A DNA stretch of 64,000 nt from the NCBI RefSeq assembly GCF_008000755.1, contig NZ_CP041690.1, positions 1,427,260 to 1,491,259 on the forward strand, written 5' to 3'. The first letter of the stretch is position 1, and every line of letters starts with the position of its first letter. Below the pieces are notes generated by a model. It made no database searches and was not told the DNA's origin. It saw only the letters and a program-made list of their open reading frames with translations. Source of the DNA: Youhaiella tibetensis (GTDB taxonomy: Bacteria > Pseudomonadota > Alphaproteobacteria > Rhizobiales > Devosiaceae). A program made the position numbers and the translations under genes. Shown here piece after piece: positions 27,895 through 37,732 of the stretch.

Positions 27895-28562
27895 GCCTCA
27901 TCATCGCACCATCGGTCCTCTCGGCCGATTTCTCTCGCCTCGGCGAGGAAGTCGAAGACGTGATGGAGGCCGGCGCCGACTGGATCCATCTCGACGTGAT
28001 GGACGGCCACTTCGTCCCCAACATCACCTTCGGCCCCCCGGTCATCAAGGCGCTGCGCCCACGCACCAAGGCGGTCTTCGACTGCCACCTGATGATCGAG
28101 CCCGCCGATCCCTACCTCGCAGCTTTCTCGGCTGCGGGCGGCGACATCATAACCGTCCACGCCGAGGCCACGAAGCACCTCGACCGCTCGCTCCAGGCTA
28201 TCCGCGACCTCGGGCGCAAAGCCGGCGTCTCGCTCAATCCCTCGACGCCCGAAACCGTCATCGAATACGTGCTCGACCGGCTCGATCTCGTCCTGCTGAT
28301 GACCGTAAACCCGGGCTTCGGCGGCCAGGCCTTCATCCCCGCCGTGGTCGAAAAGGTCCGGCGCGTGAAAGCCATGATCGGACGCCGGCCCATCCAAATC
28401 GAGATCGATGGCGGCGTCACGCCGGAAACCGCGCCTTTGGTCGCAGGGGCAGGGGCGGACGTATTGGTCGCAGGGTCAGCAATCTTCAAAGGCGGTAAAG
28501 ATGACTATCGCCGCAACATCGATGCCATTAGAAGGGCAGTCGCGGCGCAACATGCCGCCTGA
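27891..28562 (+). CDS. cbbE: Ribulose-phosphate 3-epimerase
   Basis: The enzyme interconverts xylulose-5-phosphate and ribulose-5-phosphate and feeds the regeneration phase of the Calvin cycle. It begins with GTG, overlapping the cbbX TGA (GTGA). The 223-residue TIM barrel has the signature segments [37 protein letters not shown] and [12 protein letters not shown], and ends with the phosphate-binding [12 protein letters not shown]. The length is typical. Confidence 0.95.
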   Translation: MSLIIAPSVLSADFSRLGEEVEDVMEAGADWIHLDVMDGHFVPNITFGPPVIKALRPRTKAVFDCHLMIEPADPYLAAFSAAGGDIITVHAEATKHLDRSLQAIRDLGRKAGVSLNPSTPETVIEYVLDRLDLVLLMTVNPGFGGQAFIPAVVEKVRRVKAMIGRRPIQIEIDGGVTPETAPLVAGAGADVLVAGSAIFKGGKDDYRRNIDAIRRAVAAQHAA

Positions 28563-28576
28563 CCCGCTAAGGACCG

Positions 28577-29296
28577 ATGTACAAAGCTCAATCCATGCCT
28601 GACGAGGCCGAGAAAGCCGCTGCCGCCTGGCCGCGCGTGATTCTCTTCGATCTGGACGGAACGCTGATCGATTCCGTCCCCGATATCGCTGCATCCGCCA
28701 ATCAGATGCTGGCTCGCGAGGGCCTCAATCCGCTCACCGTGGACGAAGTCCGCGCCATGATCGGCCACGGCATCCGCATGCTGACCAAGCGCGTTTTCGC
28801 CGCTCGCGGTCAGGAGCTCGATGACGGGGCGCTCGACTACAAGACCTCGATCATGTCGGGGATCTACGCGGAAAACCTCACGGTGCTCACCACCGTTCAC
28901 GACGGCGCCCGCGAAATCCTGGCTCACTACCGCGCTCTCGGCACCAAGCTTGCCGTGGTCACCAACAAGCCCCAGCTCGCCACTGAAACCGTTCTCAGCG
29001 CCTTCGGCCTCAGCGCGGATTTCGACCTCGTCATCGGCGACAGCGGCCTGCCGCGCAAGCCCGAGCCCGACATGCTCCTCCACGCGGTGGCGCAGCTGGG
29101 TGCGACCACCGCCGACACCATCATGGTGGGCGACAGCCCCGCCGACATCGAATCCGCACGGGCTGCCGGCATCGCTTCGGTCGGCGTCCGGGGCGGCTAC
29201 ACCAACGTGCCGCTGGAATCGCTTCAGCCCGGCGCGATAATCGAGCGCCTGTCCGATCTCCCGAACGCCATCGAGGCTCTATCTGCGCATGTCTGA
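28577..29296 (+). CDS. gph: Phosphoglycolate phosphatase (HAD superfamily)
   Basis: Gph, called CbbZ in Calvin-cycle operons, dephosphorylates 2-phosphoglycolate, the toxic product of RuBisCO oxygenation. The 239-residue protein has the HAD catalytic DLDGTLIDS motif (about residues 24-32), a helical cap, the TNKPQ segment with the conserved Lys, and GDSPADIESARAAG near the end. The ATG at 28577 has AAGGA upstream; an ATG at 28595 is an alternative. It overlaps cbbY by 8 bp. Confidence 0.88.
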   Translation: MYKAQSMPDEAEKAAAAWPRVILFDLDGTLIDSVPDIAASANQMLAREGLNPLTVDEVRAMIGHGIRMLTKRVFAARGQELDDGALDYKTSIMSGIYAENLTVLTTVHDGAREILAHYRALGTKLAVVTNKPQLATETVLSAFGLSADFDLVIGDSGLPRKPEPDMLLHAVAQLGATTADTIMVGDSPADIESARAAGIASVGVRGGYTNVPLESLQPGAIIERLSDLPNAIEALSAHV

Positions 29297-30026
29297 GCTC
29301 AAAGCTCTGATCTTTGACGTCGATGGGACCCTGGCAGAAACCGAAGAGCAGCACAGACTGGCATTCAACGCTGCCTTCGCCGGAGCCGATCTCCCATACG
29401 AATGGTCAGAGGATCGATACCGTGAACTTCTCGGCGTAGCCGGCGGCAAGCAGCGGATGGCGGCCTATTTCGCCGCGGTCGGCGGCGACACCAGCGTCGG
29501 CGCCATCGCCGCCCTGCACCAGGCCAAGAACCGCCACTACGCGGAGGCCGTGGCCGCCGGTGAGGTGCGCTTGCGCACTGGCGTTGCCCGCATCCTGATG
29601 GAAGCGCGCGACGCGGGACTGCGCCTCGCCATCGCCACCACCACCAGCCGCGAAAACCTCATGGCGCTGCTGCACGCCACCATGGGGTCGGCCCACCGCA
29701 TCTTTGAGGTGATGGTCACCGGCGAGGATGTCGCCAACCTCAAGCCCGATCCCGAGGTCTACCTCAAGGCCATGGCCCAGCTCGGCCTGCCGCCCGAAAA
29801 CTGCCTCGCCTTCGAGGACTCGGCGCTTGGTCTGGAATCGGCCACCCGCGCGGGCCTGCGCACGGTGGTCACGCCGTCGATCTACACCAGCCACCACCGC
29901 TTCGGCCCGGCGGCGCTCGTTGTCAACTCGCTGGGCGAACCCGGCTCGACGATCCGCGTCTACGACGGGACCCTGGCTTCCAAGACCCACGTCGACCTCG
30001 CCGCCCTTCGCCAACTCGTCGGCTGA
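29289..30026 (+). CDS. cbbY: CbbY-type HAD phosphatase
   Basis: CbbY of the red-type lineage dephosphorylates xylulose-1,5-bisphosphate, an inhibitor formed by RuBisCO misfire reactions, so it complements the activase. The 245-residue protein has the catalytic DVDGTLAETE motif at residues 9-18, a four-helix cap, the ATTTSRENL segment, and the AFEDSALGLESATRAGLRTVVTPS end. It overlaps gph by 8 bp and is the last recognisable gene of the operon. The specific substrate is inferred from family and context. Confidence 0.88.
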   Translation: MSELKALIFDVDGTLAETEEQHRLAFNAAFAGADLPYEWSEDRYRELLGVAGGKQRMAAYFAAVGGDTSVGAIAALHQAKNRHYAEAVAAGEVRLRTGVARILMEARDAGLRLAIATTTSRENLMALLHATMGSAHRIFEVMVTGEDVANLKPDPEVYLKAMAQLGLPPENCLAFEDSALGLESATRAGLRTVVTPSIYTSHHRFGPAALVVNSLGEPGSTIRVYDGTLASKTHVDLAALRQLVG

Positions 30027-30064
30027 GGGCACGGGAGCGAGGGTAGGGGAATTTACCTATATCT

Positions 30065-30150
30065 CTCTTCCCCAGCGAAGGCGGGGGCCGGAGAGTCTCT
30101 CCACCACACCAGGCGCGCGATTGGACCCCCGCCTTCGCCGGGGGAAAGAG
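30065..30150. repeat. Large inverted repeat after the cbb operon
   Basis: A GC-rich arm containing AGCGAAGGCGGGGG (30074-30087) is matched by CCCCCGCCTTCGCC (30126-30139), with flanking CTCTTCCCC and GGGGGAAAGAG extending the stem to about 23 bp around a loop of about 38 nt. It separates the convergent cbbY and amidohydrolase genes and may terminate both. It resembles a dispersed palindromic element rather than a simple terminator. Confidence 0.75.
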
Positions 30151-30180
30151 GTTGGGGGTAGGGCACCCCAAACCCAGCCC

Positions 30181-31407
30181 TCAGTTCAGCGCGTCCTTGA
30201 ATACCTTCCCGTCCCGCATGATCAGCGGAATGCGGGCGCCATCGCCCATCAGCACCGAGACATCCTCGAGCGGATTGCCATCCACCACGATCAGATCCGC
30301 CTTGGCGCCCTCGGCCACGACGCCGATCTCGCCCGTCATCTGGCAAAGCTCTGCCCCTACCGTCGTCACGGACCGCAGGATTTCCGCCGGCGTCAGCACT
30401 TTCGCCAACAGCTCGAACTCCATGCAGTGGTACGATCGCAGCTCGCCCAGCAGGTCAGAGCCGAACGCCATCGGCAGCCCGGCATCGCGCATGATCTCGA
30501 GCGAAGCGAGCCCACCCCTGCGGACAGTGTCGATCTTGGCGAACTCGGTCTCCCCGAACCCGAACCGCTTGCCTTCAAGGTGCAGGGCTTCGTAGGCGAC
30601 AAGCGTCGGCACCGCGATGCAACCCTTGTCCGCCGCAATCTTGGCTGTCTCCGGCGAGATCAGGTTGCAATGCTCGAGCGAGCGCACGCCCAGCTCGGCG
30701 CAGCGGCGTATGGCGGCATCGGTATAGACGTGAGCCGCCACGTAGATTCCGGCATTCTCGGCTTCCTCGACCATGGCCAGGATTTCGTCGCGCGAGAACT
30801 GAATGGATTCGATCGGATCGTTCGGGGAAGACACGCCGCCATTGGCCATGATCTTGATGAACTTGGCGCCGCCCTTGATCATCTCGCGGGTGACCTTGCG
30901 GCACTCATCGACGCCATCGACGACATAGCCCATCGAGCCCAACCGCTCATGCATCATGGTCGGGCGGTCATCGGTTCGCGGCCGCAGGTCCGCATGGCCG
31001 CCGGTCACCGTTAGTCCCTTGCCGCAGATCACCAACCGAGGCCCGTCGATCAGCCCGTCCTCGACGCCCTGCACGAGCCCGACGTCGGCACCGCCCAGAT
31101 CGCGCAGCGTGGTGAAGCCGCGCTGCAGCGCCTCCTCCATCACCCGCGCCGAGCGCAATGCCGCCAGTGAGGTCGGCGCGATGATGTTGGACCAGAGGTT
31201 CAGCGTCTCGGCCACGACATGCACATGGCAGTCGATAAGCCCGGGCATCAGCGTCTTGCCGTCGAGGTCGATCTTGCGGGCATCGGCGGAGAGGTTCTGG
31301 CCCACGGCACGGATGGTGCCGTCCTGAATCAAAACATCAAGTCCTTCACGCAAAACGCCAGCTTCGGCATCCAGCACCCGGCCGCCGGTAAAGAGAGTGG
31401 ATGACAT
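30181..31407 (-). CDS. Metal-dependent amidohydrolase (prolidase/imidazolonepropionase-like group)
   Basis: The 408-residue enzyme should hydrolyse an amide or ring C-N bond. It has the amidohydrolase layout: a beta-sandwich start (TLFTGGRVLDAEAGVLREG), the metal-binding DCHVHV motif near residue 62, a TIM barrel with HVYTDAAIRRCAELGVRSLEHCNLI, and a late SDLLGE aspartate. Relatives include cytosolic prolidase-like enzymes that split N-acyl-amino acids or Xaa-Pro peptides. It is the last gene on the minus strand after the peptide-type ABC operon, 302 bp away across repeats, and may belong to the same pathway. An AGGTGA site precedes the ATG. Confidence 0.83.
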   Translation of the reverse strand: MSSTLFTGGRVLDAEAGVLREGLDVLIQDGTIRAVGQNLSADARKIDLDGKTLMPGLIDCHVHVVAETLNLWSNIIAPTSLAALRSARVMEEALQRGFTTLRDLGGADVGLVQGVEDGLIDGPRLVICGKGLTVTGGHADLRPRTDDRPTMMHERLGSMGYVVDGVDECRKVTREMIKGGAKFIKIMANGGVSSPNDPIESIQFSRDEILAMVEEAENAGIYVAAHVYTDAAIRRCAELGVRSLEHCNLISPETAKIAADKGCIAVPTLVAYEALHLEGKRFGFGETEFAKIDTVRRGGLASLEIMRDAGLPMAFGSDLLGELRSYHCMEFELLAKVLTPAEILRSVTTVGAELCQMTGEIGVVAEGAKADLIVVDGNPLEDVSVLMGDGARIPLIMRDGKVFKDALN

Positions 31408-31709
31408 TATTCACCTAAGGGATTGAGGGGATTCAGGGATTGAAAGTTCGAGTCTGGGGTCTACCCCCACCCTCAATCCCTCCCCACAAGGGGGAGGACG
31501 CGATGGGGCATGATTGAGCAGGCAGATCTCCCTCCCCCTTGTGGGGAGGGAACAAGGGTGGGAGTGACTGGCACTGGGATATTGGCGTTTCCCCTCCCAG
31601 CCTCCCCGCAAGCGGGGAGGTGTTTCGATCGTGTTGCTGGCGCATGGGGCGCTCGACAACCACGGTCAGCACCTCCCTTGCGGGGGAGGCTGGGAGGGAA
31701 ACGCCAAAC
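31408..31709. repeat. Intergenic region with two palindromic elements
   Basis: This 302-bp gap holds no gene. The first element has perfect 20-bp arms (31478-31497 and 31531-31550, arm sequence CCTCCCCCTTGTGGGGAGGG on the right), extended with mismatches to 31466-31562. The second has arms of about 40 bp (31583-31622 and 31670-31709) that share GGCGTTTCCC, CTCCCAGCCTCCCC and CAAG, with small indels. Arms of both elements contain secondary small hairpins. They look like copies of mobile or duplicated intergenic palindromes. Confidence 0.8.
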
Positions 31710-32676
<967 letters not shown>

Positions 32677-32684
<8 letters not shown>

Positions 32685-33669
32685 TGTCGTGCTCCCAGCA
32701 GGCGGCGAAGTGGCCGGGTGATTTCTCTTCGAACGGCGGACGCTCCTCGCGGCAGCGCGCCGAGGCGCCCGGGCAGCGCGGCGCGAAGGCGCAGCCCTTG
32801 GGCAGGTTCCAGAGCGGCGGTACGGTGCCCGCGATGTCGGTCAGGCGGTCCGCGCTCTGCCCGCGCGGAATGGCGCCCATCAGGCCGCGCGTATAGGGAT
32901 GGATGGGGTTGTCGAAGAGCTCATAGACCGAGGCCTCCTCGACCTTGCGCCCCGCATACATGACGATCACACGGTCGGCGACTTCCGCCACCACACCCAG
33001 GTCGTGGGTAATCAGCACCTGCGCCGTGCCCAGCCGGGTCTGCAGGTCCTTGATGAGCCCGAGGATCTGCGCCTGTATGGTCACGTCGAGCGCCGTCGTC
33101 GGCTCGTCCGCCACGATGATGCGCGGCTCGCATGCCAGCGCCAGGGCGATCATGGCGCGCTGGCGCATGCCGCCCGAGAGTTCATGCGGATATTGCGTGG
33201 CCCGGCGCGCCGGGTCGGGCATCTGTACGAGCTTCAAGACTTCCACGGCCCGCCCCCAGGCTTCCTTTTTGCCCACCTTGCGGTGCTGGCGCACGCCTTC
33301 GGCGATCTGCTCGCCGATGGTCAGCACCGGGTTGAGCGCCGTCAGCGGCTCCTGGAAGATCATGGCGATCTTTTCGCCGCGATAATCTTCCACCTGGTGC
33401 TGGCCCATGGCCAGGAAGTCCTGGCCGTCGATCTCGATCTTGCCCGCCGCCACTGACGCTGCCTCAGGGAGGAGGCGAAGCAGCGCCAGGGCGGTCATGG
33501 ATTTACCGCAACCGGATTCGCCAACGATGCAAACGGTTTCACCGGCGGCGACGGACAAGCTCATGTCGGAGACCACCGCAAACGGTCCGTTCTCGCTGGC
33601 GATGCGGACATTGAGTCCTTCGACGGCGAGCACCGGGGCCCGATCCTGGTTGTGGATTTGAGCGGTCAT
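32677..33669 (-). CDS. Peptide-type ABC transporter ATP-binding protein (DppD/OppD)
   Basis: This is the partner ATPase of the DppF-type protein. It has Walker A GESGCGKSM, signature LSGGMRQRAMIALAL, Walker B PRIIVADEPTTALD and the C-terminal GCAFAPRCPGASARC cysteine cluster. The ATG at 33669 gives 330 residues; a GTG at 33693, directly after the stop of the upstream deacylase gene, would add eight. The last Walker A residue is Met instead of Thr or Ser, an uncommon substitution also seen in other OppD-type ATPases. Confidence 0.89.
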
Positions 33670-33693
33670 CTGCGTGGTTCCGTGTTCTCTCAC

Positions 33694-34638
33694 TTAGTCG
33701 GTGGCGCCTTCGAGGTTGCCAACCATGAAGCCGTAGTCACCGGCCTCGACGACGTTGCGCGTCAGGTGCTGCATGATCATCACGCCGTTCTCGAACGGGG
33801 TTGGGATCTCTTCGATCACTTCGAAGTCGTAGGGGCTGACGACGCGGCCGAGAAGCTGGCCGCCCTTGATCACTTCGCCATTGGCGGGGCACAGGGGCTC
33901 GAGCCAGCCGCCGTGCTTCGGACGAATCCCGACGAGCTCGGTCACCACGATCTGCTTCGGGTTCGGCTTGACCTCACCCTCGATCACGCCCAGGTGCCGC
34001 AGCATGTTGAGAAGGCCATTGAGCGTGCGCTCGACATACGGTCCTTGGTCGACGATGCCGCCGCCCAGTTCGACCGTAACCACCTTGGTGCCATGGCGGT
34101 CCATGGTCACCGACTTGGTGGTGCCAGCATAGACCGTGCCTTCCTTGCCCTCGACCGGGCGGTAGAGGCACTTGGAGCCGAAGGCGCGCGACAGCGGTTC
34201 GTCGTTCCAGATGTAGACATAGTCCACCGTCGGACGATCGGTGCCCGAGTGCAGGTCGATATGGTAGTCGAGCTCGTTGAAGTAGTTGTTGGCCAGCGCA
34301 TCGGCGAGCTGCTGGGTGTAGTTGCCGCGCGGGCTGCCGGGGAACTCGCGGTTGAGGTTGAGCTCGTCGAGCGGCGTGAAGCGGTGGTTGACCGCGAAGG
34401 CCCGCGGATTGGCAACCGGCAGCAGGAGGATGCGGCCCTTGAGCGGCATATCCTTGATGGCGCGGAAGAGTTCGAGGATCGTCTGCGAGCCGGCATTTTC
34501 GTTGCCGTGGATCGAACCGGAAATGCCGATGGTCGGGCCATCCTGCTCACCCACCAGTTCATGCACGAAAAGCAGGGCGTCGCTGCCATCCGCATGGGTG
34601 GTGAACTTGTGCCGTAACTTGTTGATCGCCTTGACCAT
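33694..34638 (-). CDS. AspA/AstE-like zinc deacylase (M14-fold)
   Basis: The 314-residue enzyme belongs to the succinylglutamate desuccinylase/aspartoacylase family, which removes acyl groups from N-acyl amino acids. The zinc ligands are visible as His and Glu in SIHGNENAG and the later His in YHIDLHSGTD; a likely catalytic Glu is in TVELGGG. It starts at an ATG with AAAAGGA upstream. It lies between dppC- and dppD-type genes, so its substrate is probably what the transporter imports. The family also includes EutE/DoeB, the deacetylase of ectoine breakdown, which is paired with an M24-fold ring hydrolase; a similar pairing occurs here. Confidence 0.85.
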   Translation of the reverse strand: MVKAINKLRHKFTTHADGSDALLFVHELVGEQDGPTIGISGSIHGNENAGSQTILELFRAIKDMPLKGRILLLPVANPRAFAVNHRFTPLDELNLNREFPGSPRGNYTQQLADALANNYFNELDYHIDLHSGTDRPTVDYVYIWNDEPLSRAFGSKCLYRPVEGKEGTVYAGTTKSVTMDRHGTKVVTVELGGGIVDQGPYVERTLNGLLNMLRHLGVIEGEVKPNPKQIVVTELVGIRPKHGGWLEPLCPANGEVIKGGQLLGRVVSPYDFEVIEEIPTPFENGVMIMQHLTRNVVEAGDYGFMVGNLEGATD

Positions 34639-34663
34639 TCTATAGTCCTTTTTCAGTCAAATT

Positions 34664-35509
34664 TTATCGTTTGGCGTTGCCGCCGCGCGAGAGCTGGCGC
34701 GGATCGAGGATGTCGCGCAGGCCGTCGCCGAGGAGATTGAATCCGAGCACGGTGATCATGATCGTCGCGCCCGAAACGATTGCCAGCCACGGCTCGTCAC
34801 GCATGAAGCGCGTGCCGTAAGCGAGGGTCCAGCCCCAGGTCGGGGTCGGGGGAGGAAGGCCGAAGCCCAGGAACGAGAGGGCCGATTCCGCGATGATCGC
34901 GGTGCCCAGGCCCAGCGAGGCCAGGACGATGATCGGGCCCAGTGCGTTCGGCAGGATTTCCTTGAAGAGGATCCGCATCGGGTTCGCCCCGAGCGCCTTG
35001 GCCGCCTGCACGTAGTTCTGCTCGCGCAGCACCAGGGTGGTGGCCCGCACCACCCGGGCATATTCGGTCCAGAACACCACGATCAGCGCCAGCGCCACGT
35101 TGACGACGCCCGGTCCCATCACGGCCACGATGGCCAGCGACAGCACGATCGCGGGGAACCCGAGGAAGATATCGGTGATGCGCATCAGCAGCAGGTCGAT
35201 CCAGCCGCCGAAATAGCCGGCGATGAGGCCTACCGTCGTGCCGATCAGGGCCGCGCCGCCAACCGAGACCACCGCGATCGAGAGCGATACCTGCGCGCCG
35301 AAGACAAGGCGCGACCAGAGATCGCGTCCGAAATTGTCGGTACCCAGCCAATGGGCGGCGCTTGGCCAGGCGAAGCGATTGCGCATGTCCATCTGCTCGA
35401 CGCCATGCGTCGCCACGTAGGGGGCCAGCAACGCCAGCAGCACGATGGTGATGGTGATGACCGCCCCGACGACAAGCGAGGTGTTACGAAGAATGCGAGG
35501 AACGCGCAT
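34664..35509 (-). CDS. Peptide-type ABC transporter permease (DppC)
   Basis: The 281-residue permease has an N-terminal membrane segment, then a periplasmic part with HWLGTDNFGRDLWSRLVFGAQVSL typical of DppC, and five more membrane segments with the loop VQAAKALGANPMRILFKEILPN. The ATG at 35509 is used; a GTG at 35518 overlapping the dppB stop (GTGA) is an equally likely start and would add three residues. It pairs with the DppB-type protein. Confidence 0.9.
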   Translation of the reverse strand: MRVPRILRNTSLVVGAVITITIVLLALLAPYVATHGVEQMDMRNRFAWPSAAHWLGTDNFGRDLWSRLVFGAQVSLSIAVVSVGGAALIGTTVGLIAGYFGGWIDLLLMRITDIFLGFPAIVLSLAIVAVMGPGVVNVALALIVVFWTEYARVVRATTLVLREQNYVQAAKALGANPMRILFKEILPNALGPIIVLASLGLGTAIIAESALSFLGFGLPPPTPTWGWTLAYGTRFMRDEPWLAIVSGATIMITVLGFNLLGDGLRDILDPRQLSRGGNAKR

Positions 35510-35514
35510 GGCTT

Positions 35515-36495
35515 TCACCCGAGCCTGATGCGCGGATCGACCGCGGCATAGAGTAGATCGACGATGAGATTGACCAGCGCGAAGATGATCGCGAAGGTCA
35601 GCACGATGCCCTGGATCAGCGGAATGTCGCGCTGCGAGATCGCCGAGATCGTGAGCTGACCGAGCCCCGGCCAGGCGAAGATGCTTTCGGTCAGCACCGC
35701 GCCGCCCAGCAGGGCACCAAAGCGCAGGCCGATGACCGACAGTACGGGCAGCAGCGCGTTGCGCAGCGCATGGCGCACCACCACCCGCGGCCGGCGCAGG
35801 CCCTTGGCATAGGCCGTGCGCACGAAATCCTCGCGCAACACTTCGAGCATAGAGGTGCGCACGAGCCGGCTGATGATGGCGGCCGAGTTCACCGCCAGCG
35901 CCAATGCGGGCAGGATGATATGGGCCAGGGAATCCCAAAGCACCTGCGGCTTGCCCGTCAGCGCCATCCAGATGGCCGAGGGCAGGGGCTCGCCCCGCCC
36001 GATGGAGGGCAGCCAGCCGAGTTGAACTGCGAAGAACAGCATCAGCAGCAGGCTCAGCCAATAGACCGGCATGGAAACGCCGAGCTGGGCGAAGAGCATC
36101 GTGACGGTATCGACCCACGTCCCCTGCTTCATGGCGGCCACGACGCCCAGCACCATGCCGATGATGGTTGCCAGCAGCAGCGCCACGACAGCCAGTTCGA
36201 CGGTCGCGCCCAGGCGTCCGGCAATGATGCTGGCCACGGGTTGGTTCTGGAAGATCGAGCGCCCCATGTCCCCATGGAGGAGGGCGGCGAAATAGTCCCA
36301 GAGCCTGATATACCAGGGATTGTCGAGGCCGAGCGAGGCACGCAGGTTCGCGATGGCGTCGGCGGATGCTTCCTGTCCAAGCAGCACAGAGGCTGGATCG
36401 CCCGGAATGAGCAGCAGCAGGCCGAAGGTCACCACAACCATCCCGATGGCCATCGGGATCAGCAGCAGCAGGCGTCGGGTCACATAGGCAATCAT
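35515..36495 (-). CDS. Peptide-type ABC transporter permease (DppB)
   Basis: The 326-residue permease begins MIAYVTRRLLLLIPMAIGMVV, the usual DppB start with the first membrane segment, and has the PGDP loop and the ATPase-contact segment RTAYAKGLRRPRVVVRHALRNALLPV. The ATG at 36495 overlaps the M24 gene stop by 4 bp (ATGA). The frame is open further upstream only within that gene. It forms the channel with the DppC-type protein. Confidence 0.91.
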   Translation of the reverse strand: MIAYVTRRLLLLIPMAIGMVVVTFGLLLLIPGDPASVLLGQEASADAIANLRASLGLDNPWYIRLWDYFAALLHGDMGRSIFQNQPVASIIAGRLGATVELAVVALLLATIIGMVLGVVAAMKQGTWVDTVTMLFAQLGVSMPVYWLSLLLMLFFAVQLGWLPSIGRGEPLPSAIWMALTGKPQVLWDSLAHIILPALALAVNSAAIISRLVRTSMLEVLREDFVRTAYAKGLRRPRVVVRHALRNALLPVLSVIGLRFGALLGGAVLTESIFAWPGLGQLTISAISQRDIPLIQGIVLTFAIIFALVNLIVDLLYAAVDPRIRLG

Positions 36496-37664
36496 GCGAT
36501 GACGATCTCTTCGAGCTTGCGCGGGTACTTGGTGAGGCTGTTGGGGCCGGCCGCCGTCACGTGCACCGTATCGGCAAGACGGAAGCCACCCAGGTCCGGC
36601 ACGTAAAGCGCCGGTTCGGTCGAGCACACCATGTTGGGCACGAGCACGGTTTCGTCGCCGCCTTCGACCCACGGCGGCTCGTGGAACATCACGCCCATGC
36701 CGTGGCCGACGCGATGCAAGCAATACTCGCCCATGCCGCTCTCGCGGATATAGGCAAGCGCGAGGTTGTCCGCCGAGGCGCAGGTCTTGCCAGCGATCAG
36801 GGCCTCGGTCGCCATCTTCTGGGCTTCATAGGCAACGGTGTAGTATTTGGCCTGGTCGGCGCTCGGCTCGCCCAGGATGAAGGTCCGCTCGCTCTCGGCG
36901 GCGCGGCCGCCGACGCGGCAGCCGAGCGAGAGCATGAAGCTTTCGCCCTTCTGGAAGCGGCGGGCCGACGGCATGCCGTGCGGGAAGGCGGAGTTGAGCC
37001 CGCCATAGACGAGGCCGCCCGCGATGCCCTGGACCAGCATGATGTCCTCATGCTCGCGGTTCATCACATCGAGCGCATGGCGCATGATGTAGCTTTCGAC
37101 CTCGATCTCGGTCGGCATCTGGCCGCCCGAATGGAAAGCGTCCGAAATCATGGCGACACCGGCGGCGACCATGCTGTCCGAAATCCGCGCAGCTTCCTGC
37201 TGCAGCACGATTTCCTCGGGATACTTGGTCAGGCGCATCGTCGAGACCACCGTGGTGGGCTTGACGGTCGCATTGGGGAAGGCGGCGGCGATCTGCGGGG
37301 CGCGCGCCATCGAGATACCGGCGCTGTGCCCGATCGTGCCGGTCACGTTGCCGAGCGCGCGCGCCAGCACGTCGAACGGCTTGTCGATGCCGGGGAACTC
37401 GAAATAGACCACCGGCTCCGCCGCCACTTTCTGGTCGGCGCAATGGGTTCTTTCGAGTTCGGGAATGAGAATGAGCGCTTTGTCCTGCGTGAGCGCAAAG
37501 ACCACCGGGCGTTCGGTCGCGTAGTGCGAAAAGCCGGTCGTGTAGATCACGTCGTCATTGCTATCGAGCAGCAACACGTCGATCCCGGCTTCGGCCATCC
37601 GTGCGCGGATATCGCGGTGGACGCGGGAATAGTACTCGGCGCTCAGGCGCTGCTTGAAAGTCAT
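36492..37664 (-). CDS. M24-family (creatinase/Xaa-Pro aminopeptidase fold) protein with altered metal site
   Basis: The 390-residue protein has the N-terminal creatinase-like domain and the C-terminal pita-bread fold of the family. By alignment to the standard motifs, the five dinuclear-metal ligands (Asp, Asp, His, Glu, Glu) are Ser246 (SLGCRVGG), Glu257 (RAAESERT), His321 (VGHGMG), Glu350 (STEPALY) and Ala364 (RLADTV): two are kept, one is conservatively changed and two are lost. Creatinase and the ectoine hydrolase EutD/DoeA are metal-free relatives that cleave non-peptide C-N bonds, so this may be a ring or amidine hydrolase rather than a proline peptidase. It is coupled to dppB by an ATGA overlap. 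Confidence 0.82.
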   Translation of the reverse strand: MTFKQRLSAEYYSRVHRDIRARMAEAGIDVLLLDSNDDVIYTTGFSHYATERPVVFALTQDKALILIPELERTHCADQKVAAEPVVYFEFPGIDKPFDVLARALGNVTGTIGHSAGISMARAPQIAAAFPNATVKPTTVVSTMRLTKYPEEIVLQQEAARISDSMVAAGVAMISDAFHSGGQMPTEIEVESYIMRHALDVMNREHEDIMLVQGIAGGLVYGGLNSAFPHGMPSARRFQKGESFMLSLGCRVGGRAAESERTFILGEPSADQAKYYTVAYEAQKMATEALIAGKTCASADNLALAYIRESGMGEYCLHRVGHGMGVMFHEPPWVEGGDETVLVPNMVCSTEPALYVPDLGGFRLADTVHVTAAGPNSLTKYPRKLEEIVIA

Positions 37665-37732
37665 GGCAAGGCTCGGGGCAAGAAGAGAAAGGTGGCCGGC
37701 GCGTTTGGGCCCGCGCCGGCCTTCACAGCAGA

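Noticed and set aside
31408-31709. CRISPR-like or riboswitch structure
   Set aside because: The repeats are inverted arms of palindromes, not regularly spaced direct repeats, and no riboswitch core is seen.
33694-37664. Ectoine catabolism operon
   Set aside because: The M24 and deacylase pair resembles EutD-EutE, but the M24 sequence motifs differ and the usual ehu/ueh transporter, eutB/C or doeC/D genes are absent; kept only as an analogy.
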